Shown: positions 22,213 through 31,811 of the stretch, piece after piece
Layout: every line of letters begins with the position of its first letter
Numbering within the stretch: the first letter of the stretch is position 1
Source: Oscillospiraceae bacterium
Lineage (GTDB): Bacteria; Bacillota; Clostridia; Oscillospirales; CAG-272
DNA length: 46,650 nucleotides
Assembly: GCA_015063625.1 (NCBI GenBank)
Contig: SVTT01000012.1
Coordinates: 1 to 46,650, forward strand
Reading direction: 5' to 3'
The notes under the pieces: model-generated
The model's database searches: none
Told to the model about the DNA's origin: nothing
The model's input: the letters and a program-made list of their open reading frames with translations, nothing else
Made by a program: the position numbers and the translations under genes

Positions 22213-24978
22213 ATGAAAAAGAACATGCGCATCGCACTCTTTGCTGTGTTGGTCGTGCTTGTGGTCATGGTCATGGCAATCGGCGCTTCCGCGACGTCGC
22301 CTGCACCCACCCAGGTCGCTACCGAGGCAGAACTGAATGCAGCAATCGCGAATGTCGGGGCAGGAACTCCTGCGGTGATCGAGCTCACGGCAGACTTTAC
22401 TGCCAATGCCGATATCGCGATCTCTGCGAACGTCAACATTACCTTCCAGGGTAATCACACCATCACCTTTGCAAAGGACAAGGGCTTTATCATCAGCAAC
22501 GGTGATATCACCTTTGCGGGCATCAACGTGACCTCTCACGTCGATGCAACCTTTGGCATCATCCAGAACAAGGGTTACGGCAATGTCACGATCACGGCAG
22601 GTAATTTTGTTGGTCAGATCCATCAGCAGGGTGGCTCCGACGCGACCGACCGTGCTCTGGTCAACATCAGCGGCGGTCACTTCAGCCCTGCAAAGGCAGG
22701 CGCCTGGATGCTTCGCATTAACAGCGGTAATGCAACCTGGAATATCACGGGCGGTACCTTCGATTACGGCGTGGGCACAAGTGATGGACAGTATGCAGTC
22801 TACATCTCCGACCGCGGCGCTATCGTCAACATTTCTGGCGGTCACTTCAAGATCGCGGGTAAGGGCATCCTGATCGACAAGAGGAACGGTGAGCTTAACA
22901 TCACCCAGACCTCTCCCGAAACAAGACCTGTTTTCGAGAACTCCGGTTCGACCAGGCTTCTGTTCATTGAGAGCTTCGCCGCGGGCGTAAGAACCCGTAT
23001 CACGGGCGGTGTGTTCAACAGCACCAGTACCGGTCGCCTGTTTGAGCTTCATTACGGAACAACTTTTGAAGCGGGCGTGACGGATAAGACTTTGTATCTC
23101 GGCGGTGACATCGTGATCAACGACCAGGGCGGTAGCGGTTATGATAGCTTACGTATCTGCAATAACAACACTGCAACCACCGTCGATATCAGCGGCGGCA
23201 CCTACAACAGCTTTGGATCTCACGCCTTTGTCGTTGCCCACGACGGCAATTGTGTGATCAACATCAGCGGCGGTACCTTCACGGGTAACCAGCTGTCCGA
23301 GGCACTCGTGCGAATGAACTGCTCCGGCGTTATCAATATCACCGGCGGCGAGTTCATTGGCTCCAGAAACTGGGTTCGTAGTGGTACGGTCGGTATCATC
23401 AACATTGGCTCTCCTGCAACTGACGGCACCGCTGCCGAGCCTGTATTCAGAGATCCCAGCTGGGTTGACTACGCTACTACCCGTTGCATCCGTCTGCACA
23501 ACGGTTCTAAGGGCGGTCAGCTGAACATCTACTCCGGCAAGTTCCTCCTTCCTCTCGAAAGCGAGGCTAAGATCATCAACGCCGCAGGTGCAACCATCAC
23601 CATCGAGGGCGGTACCTTCGTTTCCCCCTCCAACGTCATTGACATGTCCGACGGTGACTGCGTATCCAAGGTTTACATCAAGGGTGGTAACTTCACCGCA
23701 AGCAACACCGGCTCTATCATCAATTTCTGCCCCGGCATCTCTGCCGCTGAGGGAGCTGCACAGAAGGGTCTGCTTGAGATCTCGGGCGGTACCTTCAACA
23801 CCGAAAAGAACGGCGATATCGTAGACTTCCGTTCTCCCAAGGTCGGCTCTTATGTCAAGATCACGGGCGGTACCTTTAACACCAAGGCAGCTCGTGCCAT
23901 CTACGTGAAGGGCACGGTCGGCGATCTGATCATCGAGGGCGGTGTCTTCAATATAGAGTCTGCACGTGCGATCTACGTTGACGGCTGCGAAACCGGTAAG
24001 GTCATCATCAGAGGCGGTACCTTCCACCTGATGAGCAATGATGTGGTTTCGGCTTCCAAGGAAGAAAACTCCATCGTCTACTCTCTGGGCAGATATCCTT
24101 CTCACGTGATCATTGAGGGCGGTCTCTTTATCAGCGACCGTGTCGGCGCAGATCAGGTTTTCCGTATGCTCAACGCGAAGGGCAAGTTTGATGTTCTGGG
24201 CGGCACTGTGCTGATCAAGGCTGACCTTGCGCCCGCCTACGTCTTTGCAAACTACAGTGATCTCTACAATGCATCCATCCCTGCAAACGTTGCTACCGCT
24301 ACCGCAGTGAAGTATGCAGGCGTTGATTACTACGCATATGCAGTCGTTCCCGCAGACGTGTACGGTCCCACCATGGGCTCCGCCACCGCTCGCGTCAACG
24401 TCGGCAACCAGGGCATCCGCTTCACCTCCACGGTTTCCGCTGATAACGTTGCGGCTCTCAAGGCACTTGGCACCGTTTCCTACGGTACCATCATCTTCCC
24501 CACCGAGCACCTTGTCGCTCTTGGCATCGTGACGGTTGACGATGGTGTTTACAGTGCAGTGACGACCAACATCGATTACCTTGCAGTTCTCACCGCTGCT
24601 TCCAAGTCTTTCGTTGACGTGGCAGCTCAGAACGGTCTTGTTGAGAATACCGACGGCAGTGTCACCTTCCGTGCCGCTCTCGTTGATATCAAGCAGGCTA
24701 ACTACAACAAGGACTTCACCGCAGTGTCCTACGCAAAGGTCACGAAGTCTGACGATACGGTTGAGTACTACTATGCTGCATTTGATCCTGCTGCCAGCAC
24801 CAGCTCCATGACCAAGGTTGCTAAGGCTGCTATCGCCGATACCAACGACCTTGCTGAGCCTGTCGGTAACAGAATTTATGCTTACAACTCCATCAACTCT
24901 ACTGAAGGTAAGACTCTTTACAGCCGCTACACTGAGGAGCAGCAGAACGCCCTTAAGGCATTCATTCCCGCTGCTTGA
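22213..24978 (+). CDS. Secreted parallel beta-helix repeat protein, paralogue 2
   Basis: This 921-aa paralogue of the preceding protein has a nearly identical N-terminus (Met-Lys-Lys-Asn-Met-Arg) and a Sec signal peptide ending near Gly-Ala-Ser-Ala. About 14 Ile-(Ser/Thr/Glu)-Gly-Gly-x-Phe turns span residues 130-680. A C-terminal domain of about 200 residues matches that of the first protein, including Leu-Gly-Thr-Val-Ser-Tyr-Gly-Thr and Gly-Ser-Val-Thr-Phe-Arg-Ala. The ATG at 22213 is chosen over 22207 because AGGAG ends 7 nt before it but only 1 nt before 22207. It has its own promoter and terminator, so the pair are separate monocistronic units. Function unknown. Confidence 0.85.
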   Translation: MKKNMRIALFAVLVVLVVMVMAIGASATSPAPTQVATEAELNAAIANVGAGTPAVIELTADFTANADIAISANVNITFQGNHTITFAKDKGFIISNGDITFAGINVTSHVDATFGIIQNKGYGNVTITAGNFVGQIHQQGGSDATDRALVNISGGHFSPAKAGAWMLRINSGNATWNITGGTFDYGVGTSDGQYAVYISDRGAIVNISGGHFKIAGKGILIDKRNGELNITQTSPETRPVFENSGSTRLLFIESFAAGVRTRITGGVFNSTSTGRLFELHYGTTFEAGVTDKTLYLGGDIVINDQGGSGYDSLRICNNNTATTVDISGGTYNSFGSHAFVVAHDGNCVINISGGTFTGNQLSEALVRMNCSGVINITGGEFIGSRNWVRSGTVGIINIGSPATDGTAAEPVFRDPSWVDYATTRCIRLHNGSKGGQLNIYSGKFLLPLESEAKIINAAGATITIEGGTFVSPSNVIDMSDGDCVSKVYIKGGNFTASNTGSIINFCPGISAAEGAAQKGLLEISGGTFNTEKNGDIVDFRSPKVGSYVKITGGTFNTKAARAIYVKGTVGDLIIEGGVFNIESARAIYVDGCETGKVIIRGGTFHLMSNDVVSASKEENSIVYSLGRYPSHVIIEGGLFISDRVGADQVFRMLNAKGKFDVLGGTVLIKADLAPAYVFANYSDLYNASIPANVATATAVKYAGVDYYAYAVVPADVYGPTMGSATARVNVGNQGIRFTSTVSADNVAALKALGTVSYGTIIFPTEHLVALGIVTVDDGVYSAVTTNIDYLAVLTAASKSFVDVAAQNGLVENTDGSVTFRAALVDIKQANYNKDFTAVSYAKVTKSDDTVEYYYAAFDPAASTSSMTKVAKAAIADTNDLAEPVGNRIYAYNSINSTEGKTLYSRYTEEQQNALKAFIPAA

Positions 24979-25010
24979 TCGTGTAACAGCAGTAGAGTAA
25001 AACTCAATAC

Positions 25011-25045
25011 AAAAGCGGCACCTGCTACGGCAGGTGCCGCTTTTT
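25011..25045 (+). terminator. Rho-independent terminator after beta-helix gene 2
   Basis: The stem GCGGCACCTGC pairs with GCAGGTGCCGC and is followed by five T residues. An A-run on the left would let it act on the minus strand too. Confidence 0.92.
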
Positions 25046-25250
25046 CCACTTGATCATAAAATTGCTATCCGTTTCGTCTTTCCCCAAATGAGAGAAAGAA
25101 AAAGCTTTCCAATAAGAACAGCCCCTGCCATGTATGATATAGTTTCAACATTGGTCGATCTAGCCACGGGGCGCGACCATCAAGGGAAGAACCGTCGGTC
25201 GTTGGCGGCGGAAACAGGGCGCGCACGCGCACCCGATTTCCCACACCCCA

Positions 25251-25446
25251 CGGTACGTTCGGGTGTGATCAGACCGCGGTAGGGGTCGGCGCCTTCGACG
25301 ACCCGTTCATGGGCGTCCTCGCGGTATGTCCTTACATCCGCGATCCCCTCGCAGATCCCGATGCTTCGCATCGCCCTACGGGTTCGACTGCGGGCTCCGC
25401 CCTCCACTCAGGATGACAACGAGGGGGTCGGCGCCCTCGACGACCT
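25251..25446 (+). repeat. GC-rich dispersed repeat, copy 2
   Basis: Block A (TACGTTCGGG, GATC, CCGCGGTAGGG) then block B (CAGATCCCGATGCTTCGCAT, then CTCAGGATGACAACGAGG), in the same order as copy 1 and with scattered substitutions. The stretch 25046-25250 upstream holds no gene that I can support. Confidence 0.85.
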
Positions 25447-25490
25447 GTAAATGCATTAACAAAAGCTCTTCAACGAGAAGCAGGCGACAA

Positions 25491-25525
25491 TAAAAAGGCG
25501 CTTGTGGCGTTTTGCCACAAGCGCC
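25491..25525 (-). terminator. Rho-independent terminator of nadE
   Basis: GGCGCTTGTGGC (25497-25508) pairs with GCCACAAGCGCC (25514-25525). The A-run at 25492-25496 becomes the T-run on the minus strand, 19 nt after the nadE stop. Confidence 0.92.
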
Positions 25526-25543
25526 TGATTGATAGAGGAACGG

Positions 25544-27475
25544 TCAAACTTCGATTTCCTCAATTTCTCGCAGCCATTCGGCACTGGAGGCGTCGGCAGG
25601 CATCTGCCAATCGGCACGGGGAGAAAGCCCCACAGAGCCGATTTTTAAGCCGTCAGGCGTGCAATTACGCTTGAATTGCTGGGTGAAGAACCTGCGCCAG
25701 AAGACCGAGAGCCATTTCTTGATGGTGGCACCGTCAAAAATGTCTGCAAACGCCTTTTGGGCAAGCAGGAAGATCTTCGAGGGGCGGTATTCGTAGCGCA
25801 CGGCATAATAAAGGAAAAAGTCATGCAATGCGTAAGGACCGACGATGTCCTCTGTCTTTTGCGAGATCTTTCCGACTGCATCGGGAGGCAGCAGCTCAGG
25901 GCTGATGGGCGTATCGAGAATGCGAAGCAGCACGGCACTTGCCTCGGGCAGCACGTTTTCGCTTGCAATGCTGTCCACGATCCAGCGCACGAGCGTCTTG
26001 GGGATGCCCGCGTTGATGCCGTACATGCTCATATGGTCGCCGTTGTAGGTACACCATCCAAGCGCCATTTCAGAGAGATCTCCCGTGCCAAGCACGATGG
26101 CGTTTTCCTTGTTGGCAACGTCCATCAGCACCTGTGTGCGTTCGCGTGCCTGACTGTTTTCGTAGGTGACCGAATAATCGTCGGCCGCCTGTCCGATGTC
26201 CTTAAAATGCTGTAAAACTGCGTCGCGTATTGGGATCTGCCTTGCTGTTACGCCGAGATTTTTCATCAGCTCAAGAGAGTTCTTCAGCGTTTCGTCCGAG
26301 GTGCCGAAGCAGGGCATGGTAATGGCGATGATATTGGTACGGGGCAGAGAAAGGCGCTCCATGGCACGAATGGCTGCCAGCAGAGCAAGAGTAGAGTCAA
26401 GACCGCCCGAAATGCCGATCACCAGCTTGCCGCCCGTGACAGACAGGCGACGGGCAAGTGCGGCTGCCTGCATCTCATAGATCTGCATGCAACGCTCCGT
26501 GCGTGCTGCCTTGCCCTCCGGAATAAAGGGCAGTCTGCCAACCTTGATCATGCTGCCGTCCGAGGTGGCGAGAGAGGCGGAAAGCTCTACAATCTCCACC
26601 CGTTCCCCAACGCCGTAGTGCGAGGCGCTTTCTGCAAAGGTCTTGTTATAACGGCGGTCATAACGGATGGTGCCGAGATCCAGGTCGGTATAAAGCAGAT
26701 AATTGCCGTCGATGTGGCGGTTGTTTTCGGCAACCAGCTTGCCCGAGTGGGCAATCAGCCCCTGACCCGAGTAAACGGCGTCCGAGGTGGATTCATCCTC
26801 ACCTGCGCTCACCAGCAGATAGGAGCAAATGGTGCGTGCCGATTGACCCGTGACCAGATCACGCAAGAAGTTGTGCTTGCCGACCGATGCCGAGGTGGCG
26901 GCAAGGTTGAGGATCACCTCTGCACCTGCCATGCAGAGCAGTGTGGAGGGAGGAAGTGGAGAAAAGAGATCCTCACAAAGCTCAATGCCAACGGTGGTGC
27001 CGTCTGCGGCACGGAACAACAGATCGGTGCCGATAGGGAAGGTGAAGCAACCGAGCGTGCAGAGCGTCTGATCGAGGTCAGTGCCCGAAGAGAACCAGCG
27101 TCGCTCGTTGCCCTCGCCGTGCGCCATCAAAAAGGTCTTGGGGACGGCGCCTACGATACGGCCGCCCGAAAGCATGACCGCGCAGTTATAAAGACGGTTG
27201 CCGATCAGCAGGGGGGCACCCACTGCCACCAGCATCGTGTCGGGCACGGCGCTTGCAAGCAGGCAGAGCGCCTTTTCGGCGCGGTCAAGCAGGAGATCGG
27301 ATAAAAACAGATCCTTACAGGTGTAGCCCGTCACGGCAAGCTCGGGGAAGGCGAGGAGCGTTACACCCGCTTCCTGTGCTTCCTTGATTCTTTTTTCGAT
27401 CTCGGCAGTGTTATAGGCAACGTCGGCAACACGAAGCCGAGGAGCCGAAACTGCCGCACGCAACAGATCCTTCAT
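25544..27475 (-). CDS. nadE: Glutamine-dependent NAD+ synthetase
   Basis: The 643-aa enzyme joins an N-terminal nitrilase-type glutaminase to a C-terminal NAD synthetase. The glutaminase triad is Glu45 (Phe-Pro-Glu-Leu), Lys113 (Pro-Lys-Thr) and Cys167 (Glu-Leu-Cys-Glu-Asp). The synthetase has the ATP-pyrophosphatase loop Ser-Gly-Gly-Leu-Asp-Ser-Thr and Gly-Thr-Gly-Asp-Leu-Ser-Glu. It converts nicotinate adenine dinucleotide to NAD+ with ATP and glutamine ammonia. The start at 27475 has GGAGG upstream on the minus strand; a longer frame to 27646 crosses the promoter and is rejected. It is a single-gene unit with its own promoter and terminator. Confidence 0.95.
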   Translation of the reverse strand: MKDLLRAAVSAPRLRVADVAYNTAEIEKRIKEAQEAGVTLLAFPELAVTGYTCKDLFLSDLLLDRAEKALCLLASAVPDTMLVAVGAPLLIGNRLYNCAVMLSGGRIVGAVPKTFLMAHGEGNERRWFSSGTDLDQTLCTLGCFTFPIGTDLLFRAADGTTVGIELCEDLFSPLPPSTLLCMAGAEVILNLAATSASVGKHNFLRDLVTGQSARTICSYLLVSAGEDESTSDAVYSGQGLIAHSGKLVAENNRHIDGNYLLYTDLDLGTIRYDRRYNKTFAESASHYGVGERVEIVELSASLATSDGSMIKVGRLPFIPEGKAARTERCMQIYEMQAAALARRLSVTGGKLVIGISGGLDSTLALLAAIRAMERLSLPRTNIIAITMPCFGTSDETLKNSLELMKNLGVTARQIPIRDAVLQHFKDIGQAADDYSVTYENSQARERTQVLMDVANKENAIVLGTGDLSEMALGWCTYNGDHMSMYGINAGIPKTLVRWIVDSIASENVLPEASAVLLRILDTPISPELLPPDAVGKISQKTEDIVGPYALHDFFLYYAVRYEYRPSKIFLLAQKAFADIFDGATIKKWLSVFWRRFFTQQFKRNCTPDGLKIGSVGLSPRADWQMPADASSAEWLREIEEIEV

Positions 27476-27535
27476 AAGTGAACCTCCGAAAAAGGCAACG
27501 CAAAGGCGTTGTGAAGTGAAATATTTCCATTTATT

Positions 27536-27564
27536 ATTGTAGCATATCCCATGCAAAAAAGCAA
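27536..27564 (-). promoter_or_regulatory. SigmaA promoter of nadE
   Basis: On the minus strand TTGCTT (27564-27559) and TACAAT (27541-27536) are 17 nt apart. The short leader contains a CAACGC/GCGTTG hairpin. Confidence 0.7.
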
Positions 27565-27604
27565 GAAAAATCAAGAGCGCAGAAAAACTTTTCGGCAAAG
27601 TGCT

Positions 27605-27642
27605 AAAAAAGAAAGATCCAGCTGTCTGACAGATGGATCTTT
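27605..27642 (-). terminator. Terminator of the mglBAC operon
   Basis: AAAGATCCA (27612-27620) pairs with TGGATCTTT (27634-27642) around an inner CTGTC/GACAG stem. On the minus strand it is followed by CTTTTTTAG, 46 nt past the mglC stop. Confidence 0.88.
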
Positions 27643-27687
27643 GCAAAAAAGCTTGTTTTGCCCCGACACGGTGCGCTTTTTGTGAGA

Positions 27688-28743
27688 TCAGCGTCGCACG
27701 AGGTACTTGCGCATGTCAATGGCGCAGGCAATCAGGATGATCAGACCCTTGATGATATATTGCATGTTTGCATCAATGCCGAGAAAGGTCAGCCCCACAA
27801 AGATCAGGCGCAACAGCACCACGCCAAGGATCACGCCGCTGATCTTGCCCGTTCCCCCCACGAAGGACACGCCGCCGATCACGCATGCTGCAATGGCATC
27901 CAGCTCGTAATTCAGACCGGTTGCCGCCGAGTTGGAGCCGATGCGCGCCGCTTCGATAAAGCCCGTCACAGCATAAAGCACGCCCGCCAGCATAAAGACC
28001 AGGACGATCACGCGCTTGACGTTGACGCCCGAAACGTTTGCTGCGTCGGGATTGGAGCCGACGGCAAACATGTTTTTTCCGAATGCCGTTTTGTTCCAGA
28101 CAAACCACATGATCGCGGTAATTCCGAGCACGTACCACACGTAATTGGGGATAGGCGTTCCCCCGAGCGAGAGAAAGCTGCCCTTGATAAAGGCGGTGTA
28201 GGAGGGGTCAAGCCCGGAGATCGACTGTCCGTTGTTGTTACCACTCATCAAAAAGAGCAAAAGAGCACCGTAAACGACGAGCTGTGTGGAAAGCGTGACA
28301 ATGAAGGGGTGGAGGTGAAAGGTCGCGGTGCAATAGCCGTTGATAAAGCCCACCAGCGCGCCGATGGCGATCACCAGGAGGAATACCAGCGGAATGGGGA
28401 GGGTATCAAGCCCCGGAAACATCTTTGCCGCATAGCCGCTTGTCTGCAGAAGCGCCGCCGCCACACATGCCACGAGCCCCACGATCCGGCCTGCCGAGAG
28501 GTCGGTTCCCGTCAGAATGATCGCACCCGCAATTCCGAGCGCGATCGGCAGGTTTGCCGCCGAAAGCGAGATGATGTTGACCACAGAGGGCCACGAGAGA
28601 AAGCGCGGATTGATACACTGTATGAGAATGATGGCGGCGGCAAGCAGGATATACAGCGAGTTGGATATCAGCAATTCGCTTAGATAGGTCCGTCGTTCGC
28701 TCGGCTCAAGCGCCTTGAATTTTTCGATAATTTTCAGTTTCAT
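27688..28743 (-). CDS. mglC: Sugar ABC transporter permease, MglC/RbsC type
   Basis: The 351-aa protein has about nine or ten hydrophobic helices and the family landmarks Gly-Thr-Asp-Leu-Ser-Ala-Gly-Arg near residue 80 and Gly-Gly-Val-Ser-Phe-x-Gly-Gly-Thr-Gly near 285. It would form the membrane channel of a galactose/methylgalactoside-type importer with MglA and MglB. The minus-strand start at 28743 has GGAAAGG upstream and lies 23 nt after mglA. It is the last gene of mglBAC. The exact sugar is not certain; other pentose/hexose systems share this fold. Confidence 0.9.
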   Translation of the reverse strand: MKLKIIEKFKALEPSERRTYLSELLISNSLYILLAAAIILIQCINPRFLSWPSVVNIISLSAANLPIALGIAGAIILTGTDLSAGRIVGLVACVAAALLQTSGYAAKMFPGLDTLPIPLVFLLVIAIGALVGFINGYCTATFHLHPFIVTLSTQLVVYGALLLFLMSGNNNGQSISGLDPSYTAFIKGSFLSLGGTPIPNYVWYVLGITAIMWFVWNKTAFGKNMFAVGSNPDAANVSGVNVKRVIVLVFMLAGVLYAVTGFIEAARIGSNSAATGLNYELDAIAACVIGGVSFVGGTGKISGVILGVVLLRLIFVGLTFLGIDANMQYIIKGLIILIACAIDMRKYLVRR

Positions 28744-28766
28744 ATGAGTTACCTTTCCGTGTTTGC

Positions 28767-30293
28767 CTAGAGATTTTTTGCGGCAAGCGTCATGATCTCC
28801 TCTTGCGTGGTGCTTGCCGCATCGACCTCGCCCGTCACCTTGCCGCCTGACATGACGTAGATGCGGTGACAAACACCGATCAGCTCGGGCAGCTCGCTTG
28901 AAACAATGATGATGGATTTGCCGCGGGCGGCAAGCTCCTCCATGAGCTGATAGATCTCAAATTTCGCGCCGACGTCAATGCCTCTCGTCGGCTCGTCAAG
29001 CAGGAGGATCTCCGGCTCGGTCAGAAGCCATCTGCCGAAGATCACCTTCTGCTGATTGCCTCCCGAAAGAGTTCGGATCTGCGTTTTTCTGGATGCGGTC
29101 CGCACGCCTAGGCGCTTGATCATTTCCTCTGTTTTTTGATACCGTTTGCCGTCATTTACGAAAAATTTTCCAACCAAAAAGCGCTTGAGCGCGGATACGG
29201 TGGTGTTTTCGGTGATGTCGAGGATGCCGAAGATCCCCGTTGAGCGACGCTCCTCGGTCACAAGGGCGAAGCCGTTTCTGATCGCCTCGCGTGAGCTTCT
29301 GTTTCGGATCTCCTTGCCGTGTAAAAGAAGCTTGCCGCATTTCCTTGCCGAGATGCCGAAGATGTTTTCAAGCAGCTCGCTGCGCCCCGCGCCCGCAAGC
29401 CCCGCAAGCCCCACGATCTCTCCTTTTCTGACGTGAATGGAAACGTCCTCTACCTGTGTGAAGCGCGAGGAGATCCCCTCGGTTCTGAATATGACCTCTC
29501 CCGGCTTTGAAAGCTTTTCCGGGAAGCGGCTGGAGAGCTCCCGTCCCACCATCAGGCGGATGATCCTGTCCATGGTCATTTCGGCAGCGGGCGCCGTGGC
29601 GACGTTGGCGCCGTCACGCATGACCGTGATCTCGTCCGAGATCTTCAGGATCTCCTCCATCTTGTGCGAGATATAGATGATGCCGCAGCCCCTTGCACGG
29701 AGCGTGCCGATGATCTCAAACAGGTGCGCGACCTCCTGCTCGGTCAGAGAGGAGGTCGGCTCGTCAAGCACAATGATCTTGGCGTCATAGGACACCGCCT
29801 TGGCGATCTCTGCCATCTGGCGCTGCGCCACCGACATGGTGCCCATCACACGGTGCGGATCGATGGAGAGCCCAAGGCTGTCAAAGATCTCCTTCGTGCG
29901 GCGGTACATCTCCTTTTCGGAAACATATCCCCCAAAACGGGTGGGATATCTGCCGAGCCAGATATTGTCCATCACGTTTCGCTTCAGCGCCTGATTCAGC
30001 TCCTGATGCACCATGGCTACGCCGTGCTCCAGCGCCTCCTTGGGGTTCCCGAAGCGTACCTGCTTTCCCTCAAGCAGGATCTCTCCTCGGTCCTTCTGAT
30101 AGATGCCGAAAAGGCACTTCATCAGGGTGGATTTTCCCGCACCGTTCTCGCCCATCAGTGCATGCACGCTTCCCGGGCGCACGGCGAAGGATACGCTTTT
30201 GAGCGCGTGTACACCGGGGAAGTCCTTGACAATGCTTCGCATCTCAAGCAAAAATGCTTGCTTTTCGCTACCGTTACCCGAGATATTTGGCAT
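28767..30293 (-). CDS. mglA: Sugar ABC transporter ATP-binding protein with two ABC domains, MglA type
   Basis: The 508-aa protein has two nucleotide-binding domains. The first has Gly-Glu-Asn-Gly-Ala-Gly-Lys-Ser-Thr at 48-56, signature Ser-Val-Ala-Gln-Arg-Gln and Walker B Leu-Asp-Glu-Pro-Thr. The second has the degenerate loop Gly-Leu-Ala-Gly-Ala-Gly-Arg-Ser normal for RbsA/MglA, signature Leu-Ser-Gly-Gly-Asn-Gln-Gln and Leu-Leu-Leu-Asp-Glu-Pro-Thr-Arg-Gly-Ile-Asp. It powers the mgl importer and is dedicated to it; this type is not expected to serve the permeases of the large operon at 32184-45510. It overlaps the mglB end by 20 nt. Confidence 0.95.
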   Translation of the reverse strand: MPNISGNGSEKQAFLLEMRSIVKDFPGVHALKSVSFAVRPGSVHALMGENGAGKSTLMKCLFGIYQKDRGEILLEGKQVRFGNPKEALEHGVAMVHQELNQALKRNVMDNIWLGRYPTRFGGYVSEKEMYRRTKEIFDSLGLSIDPHRVMGTMSVAQRQMAEIAKAVSYDAKIIVLDEPTSSLTEQEVAHLFEIIGTLRARGCGIIYISHKMEEILKISDEITVMRDGANVATAPAAEMTMDRIIRLMVGRELSSRFPEKLSKPGEVIFRTEGISSRFTQVEDVSIHVRKGEIVGLAGLAGAGRSELLENIFGISARKCGKLLLHGKEIRNRSSREAIRNGFALVTEERRSTGIFGILDITENTTVSALKRFLVGKFFVNDGKRYQKTEEMIKRLGVRTASRKTQIRTLSGGNQQKVIFGRWLLTEPEILLLDEPTRGIDVGAKFEIYQLMEELAARGKSIIIVSSELPELIGVCHRIYVMSGGKVTGEVDAASTTQEEIMTLAAKNL

Positions 30294-31338
30294 AATGGAT
30301 CCGTACCTTTCTGGTGTTTTCGTCCACCGTAAAGCGGTCGGTTTCTGCCATCAGCGTTTTGCCCTCGGTCAGCGTGTTGCTTGTCAGATGCCGCAGGGCC
30401 TCTGCCATGCCCTCCGCGTCCTGCTTGATGGTGCCTGCCATCTGTGCCTTGGAGATCAGGCTGCGCGCCGCGTCGGTGGCATCCACGCCGAATACGGGGA
30501 TAAAGGGAGAGCCCTCGCCCGTGTTGAAGCCGGCAACATTCAGCGCGGAGATCGCGCCCTCTGCCATGCCGTCGTTGTTGCAGATCACCAGCTCGATCAT
30601 GTTGCCGTTGGCGGTGTTGTGCGAGGTGAGTGCCGTGGTCATATATTCGTTGGCTGCGGTAGCTGACCAAAGCCCGTTACGGTCAACGAGATATTTGTTG
30701 GGGTTGGAGGCATCGTAGAAGCGCAGCTTGGGCTTGCCTGCGGCATCGAGCAGCTTGTTCGCCTCGCTGACGCTGTACTCGGTACGGTAGATCGCCTCGT
30801 TGTTGCCCTCCTCACCCTTAAAAAGGATATAGCTGATTACGCCGTCCCCGTTCTTGTCGACCTCTGCATAGTGATCAAGGAGATATTCGCCGATCATCTC
30901 GCCCTGCAAAATACCCGCCTCCTCAGCGCGTGTGCCTACGTAGGCGCATTGGTCGTAGGAGTCGATCACGGTGCTGCTGACCTCTCGGTTGAAGAAGATG
31001 AGTGCGGCACCTGCCTGCCTTGCAAGCTCCACGATCTCGCCCGCGGCGTCGTCGGAGCCTGTGTTGACGATATTGACGAGCAGTGTTTTTGCTCCCTTGG
31101 TGATCGCGGTGCGGATCTGCTCGGTCTGCGTGGTCTGATTGCCGTTAGCGTCGTAATCCTGATAGGAAATGTCGGCATCCGAGAGCTGCTTGCCGAGTGC
31201 GCTTCGCACGGAAGAGATATAGGTGTCGCTGAAGGTGTAATAGAACACGTGAACCTCAGAGCCGCCCGTGCCCCTGCAGCCCGTGAAGGGGAGCAGCAAG
31301 CAGAGCGCGGCAAAAAAAGCCATGATGCGAGTTTTCAT
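30274..31338 (-). CDS. mglB: Galactose-type sugar-binding lipoprotein, MglB type
   Basis: The 354-aa protein starts with a lipoprotein signal (Leu-Leu-Pro-Phe-Thr-Gly-Cys21), so it is anchored to the outer face of the membrane. The rest is a two-lobe periplasmic-binding-protein-like fold. Asn-Arg-Glu near residue 120 and the Asp-Lys-Asn-Gly-Asp-Gly-Val loop near 160 resemble the sugar site and the calcium-binding loop of galactose-binding proteins. It delivers sugar to MglAC. Gene order binding protein, ATPase, permease is standard. A clear promoter on the minus strand was not found in the upstream stretch. Confidence 0.9.
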   Translation of the reverse strand: MKTRIMAFFAALCLLLPFTGCRGTGGSEVHVFYYTFSDTYISSVRSALGKQLSDADISYQDYDANGNQTTQTEQIRTAITKGAKTLLVNIVNTGSDDAAGEIVELARQAGAALIFFNREVSSTVIDSYDQCAYVGTRAEEAGILQGEMIGEYLLDHYAEVDKNGDGVISYILFKGEEGNNEAIYRTEYSVSEANKLLDAAGKPKLRFYDASNPNKYLVDRNGLWSATAANEYMTTALTSHNTANGNMIELVICNNDGMAEGAISALNVAGFNTGEGSPFIPVFGVDATDAARSLISKAQMAGTIKQDAEGMAEALRHLTSNTLTEGKTLMAETDRFTVDENTRKVRIHYAKYLG

Positions 31339-31675
31339 AATTAGCCTGCCTTTCTTTTTCCTTGTCGGAGGAAAAGCCTGCCCGAATGGCGTCTTTTCCC
31401 GTTTTGCTGTTATTATGGCTCGGCGGCAGGGCTTTTATTAGGCAAGAGGGGGACTGGTAAAAACAGGGAAGCGCTGATGCCCGAGATGACAAAATGTTGA
31501 TTAATATATATTAAACAAGAAACAAATCTTTAAACATATGAATTTTTTGTAAATTGTGACTTTTTGCGACATTTTGGGGGGTGTAGAAATTTCACTGCAT
31601 TTTTTGTGCACATCTCACAAAGAAAACTGCTTGATTTTGCAGGGTTCACACAAGAAAAAAGAAGCAGGCTTCCCA
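31339..31675. other. Divergent intergenic stretch upstream of mglB
   Basis: This AT-rich stretch must carry the mgl promoter, but no hexamer pair with good spacing is convincing. No frame with a ribosome binding site exists. Confidence 0.5.
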
Positions 31676-31811
31676 TCGGCGTGTTAAATTTCACTTACTA
31701 TTTCTGCTTTCGCGTGATTTTCGTGTGAAAAAAGCCCACAAAAACCGTGATGTTTTCTTGACGGCGACGCGCTTTTTCACAAAATGATGTAAATTTAATT
31801 TAACACGCCGA
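31676..31811. repeat. Inverted repeat of 15-bp arms, 106 bp apart
   Basis: TCGGCGTGTTAAATT (31676-31690) is exactly complementary to AATTTAACACGCCGA (31797-31811). The interior is AT-rich with no gene. It could be a pair of operator sites between two divergent sugar-transport operons, or the ends of a small inserted element. Confidence 0.8.
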
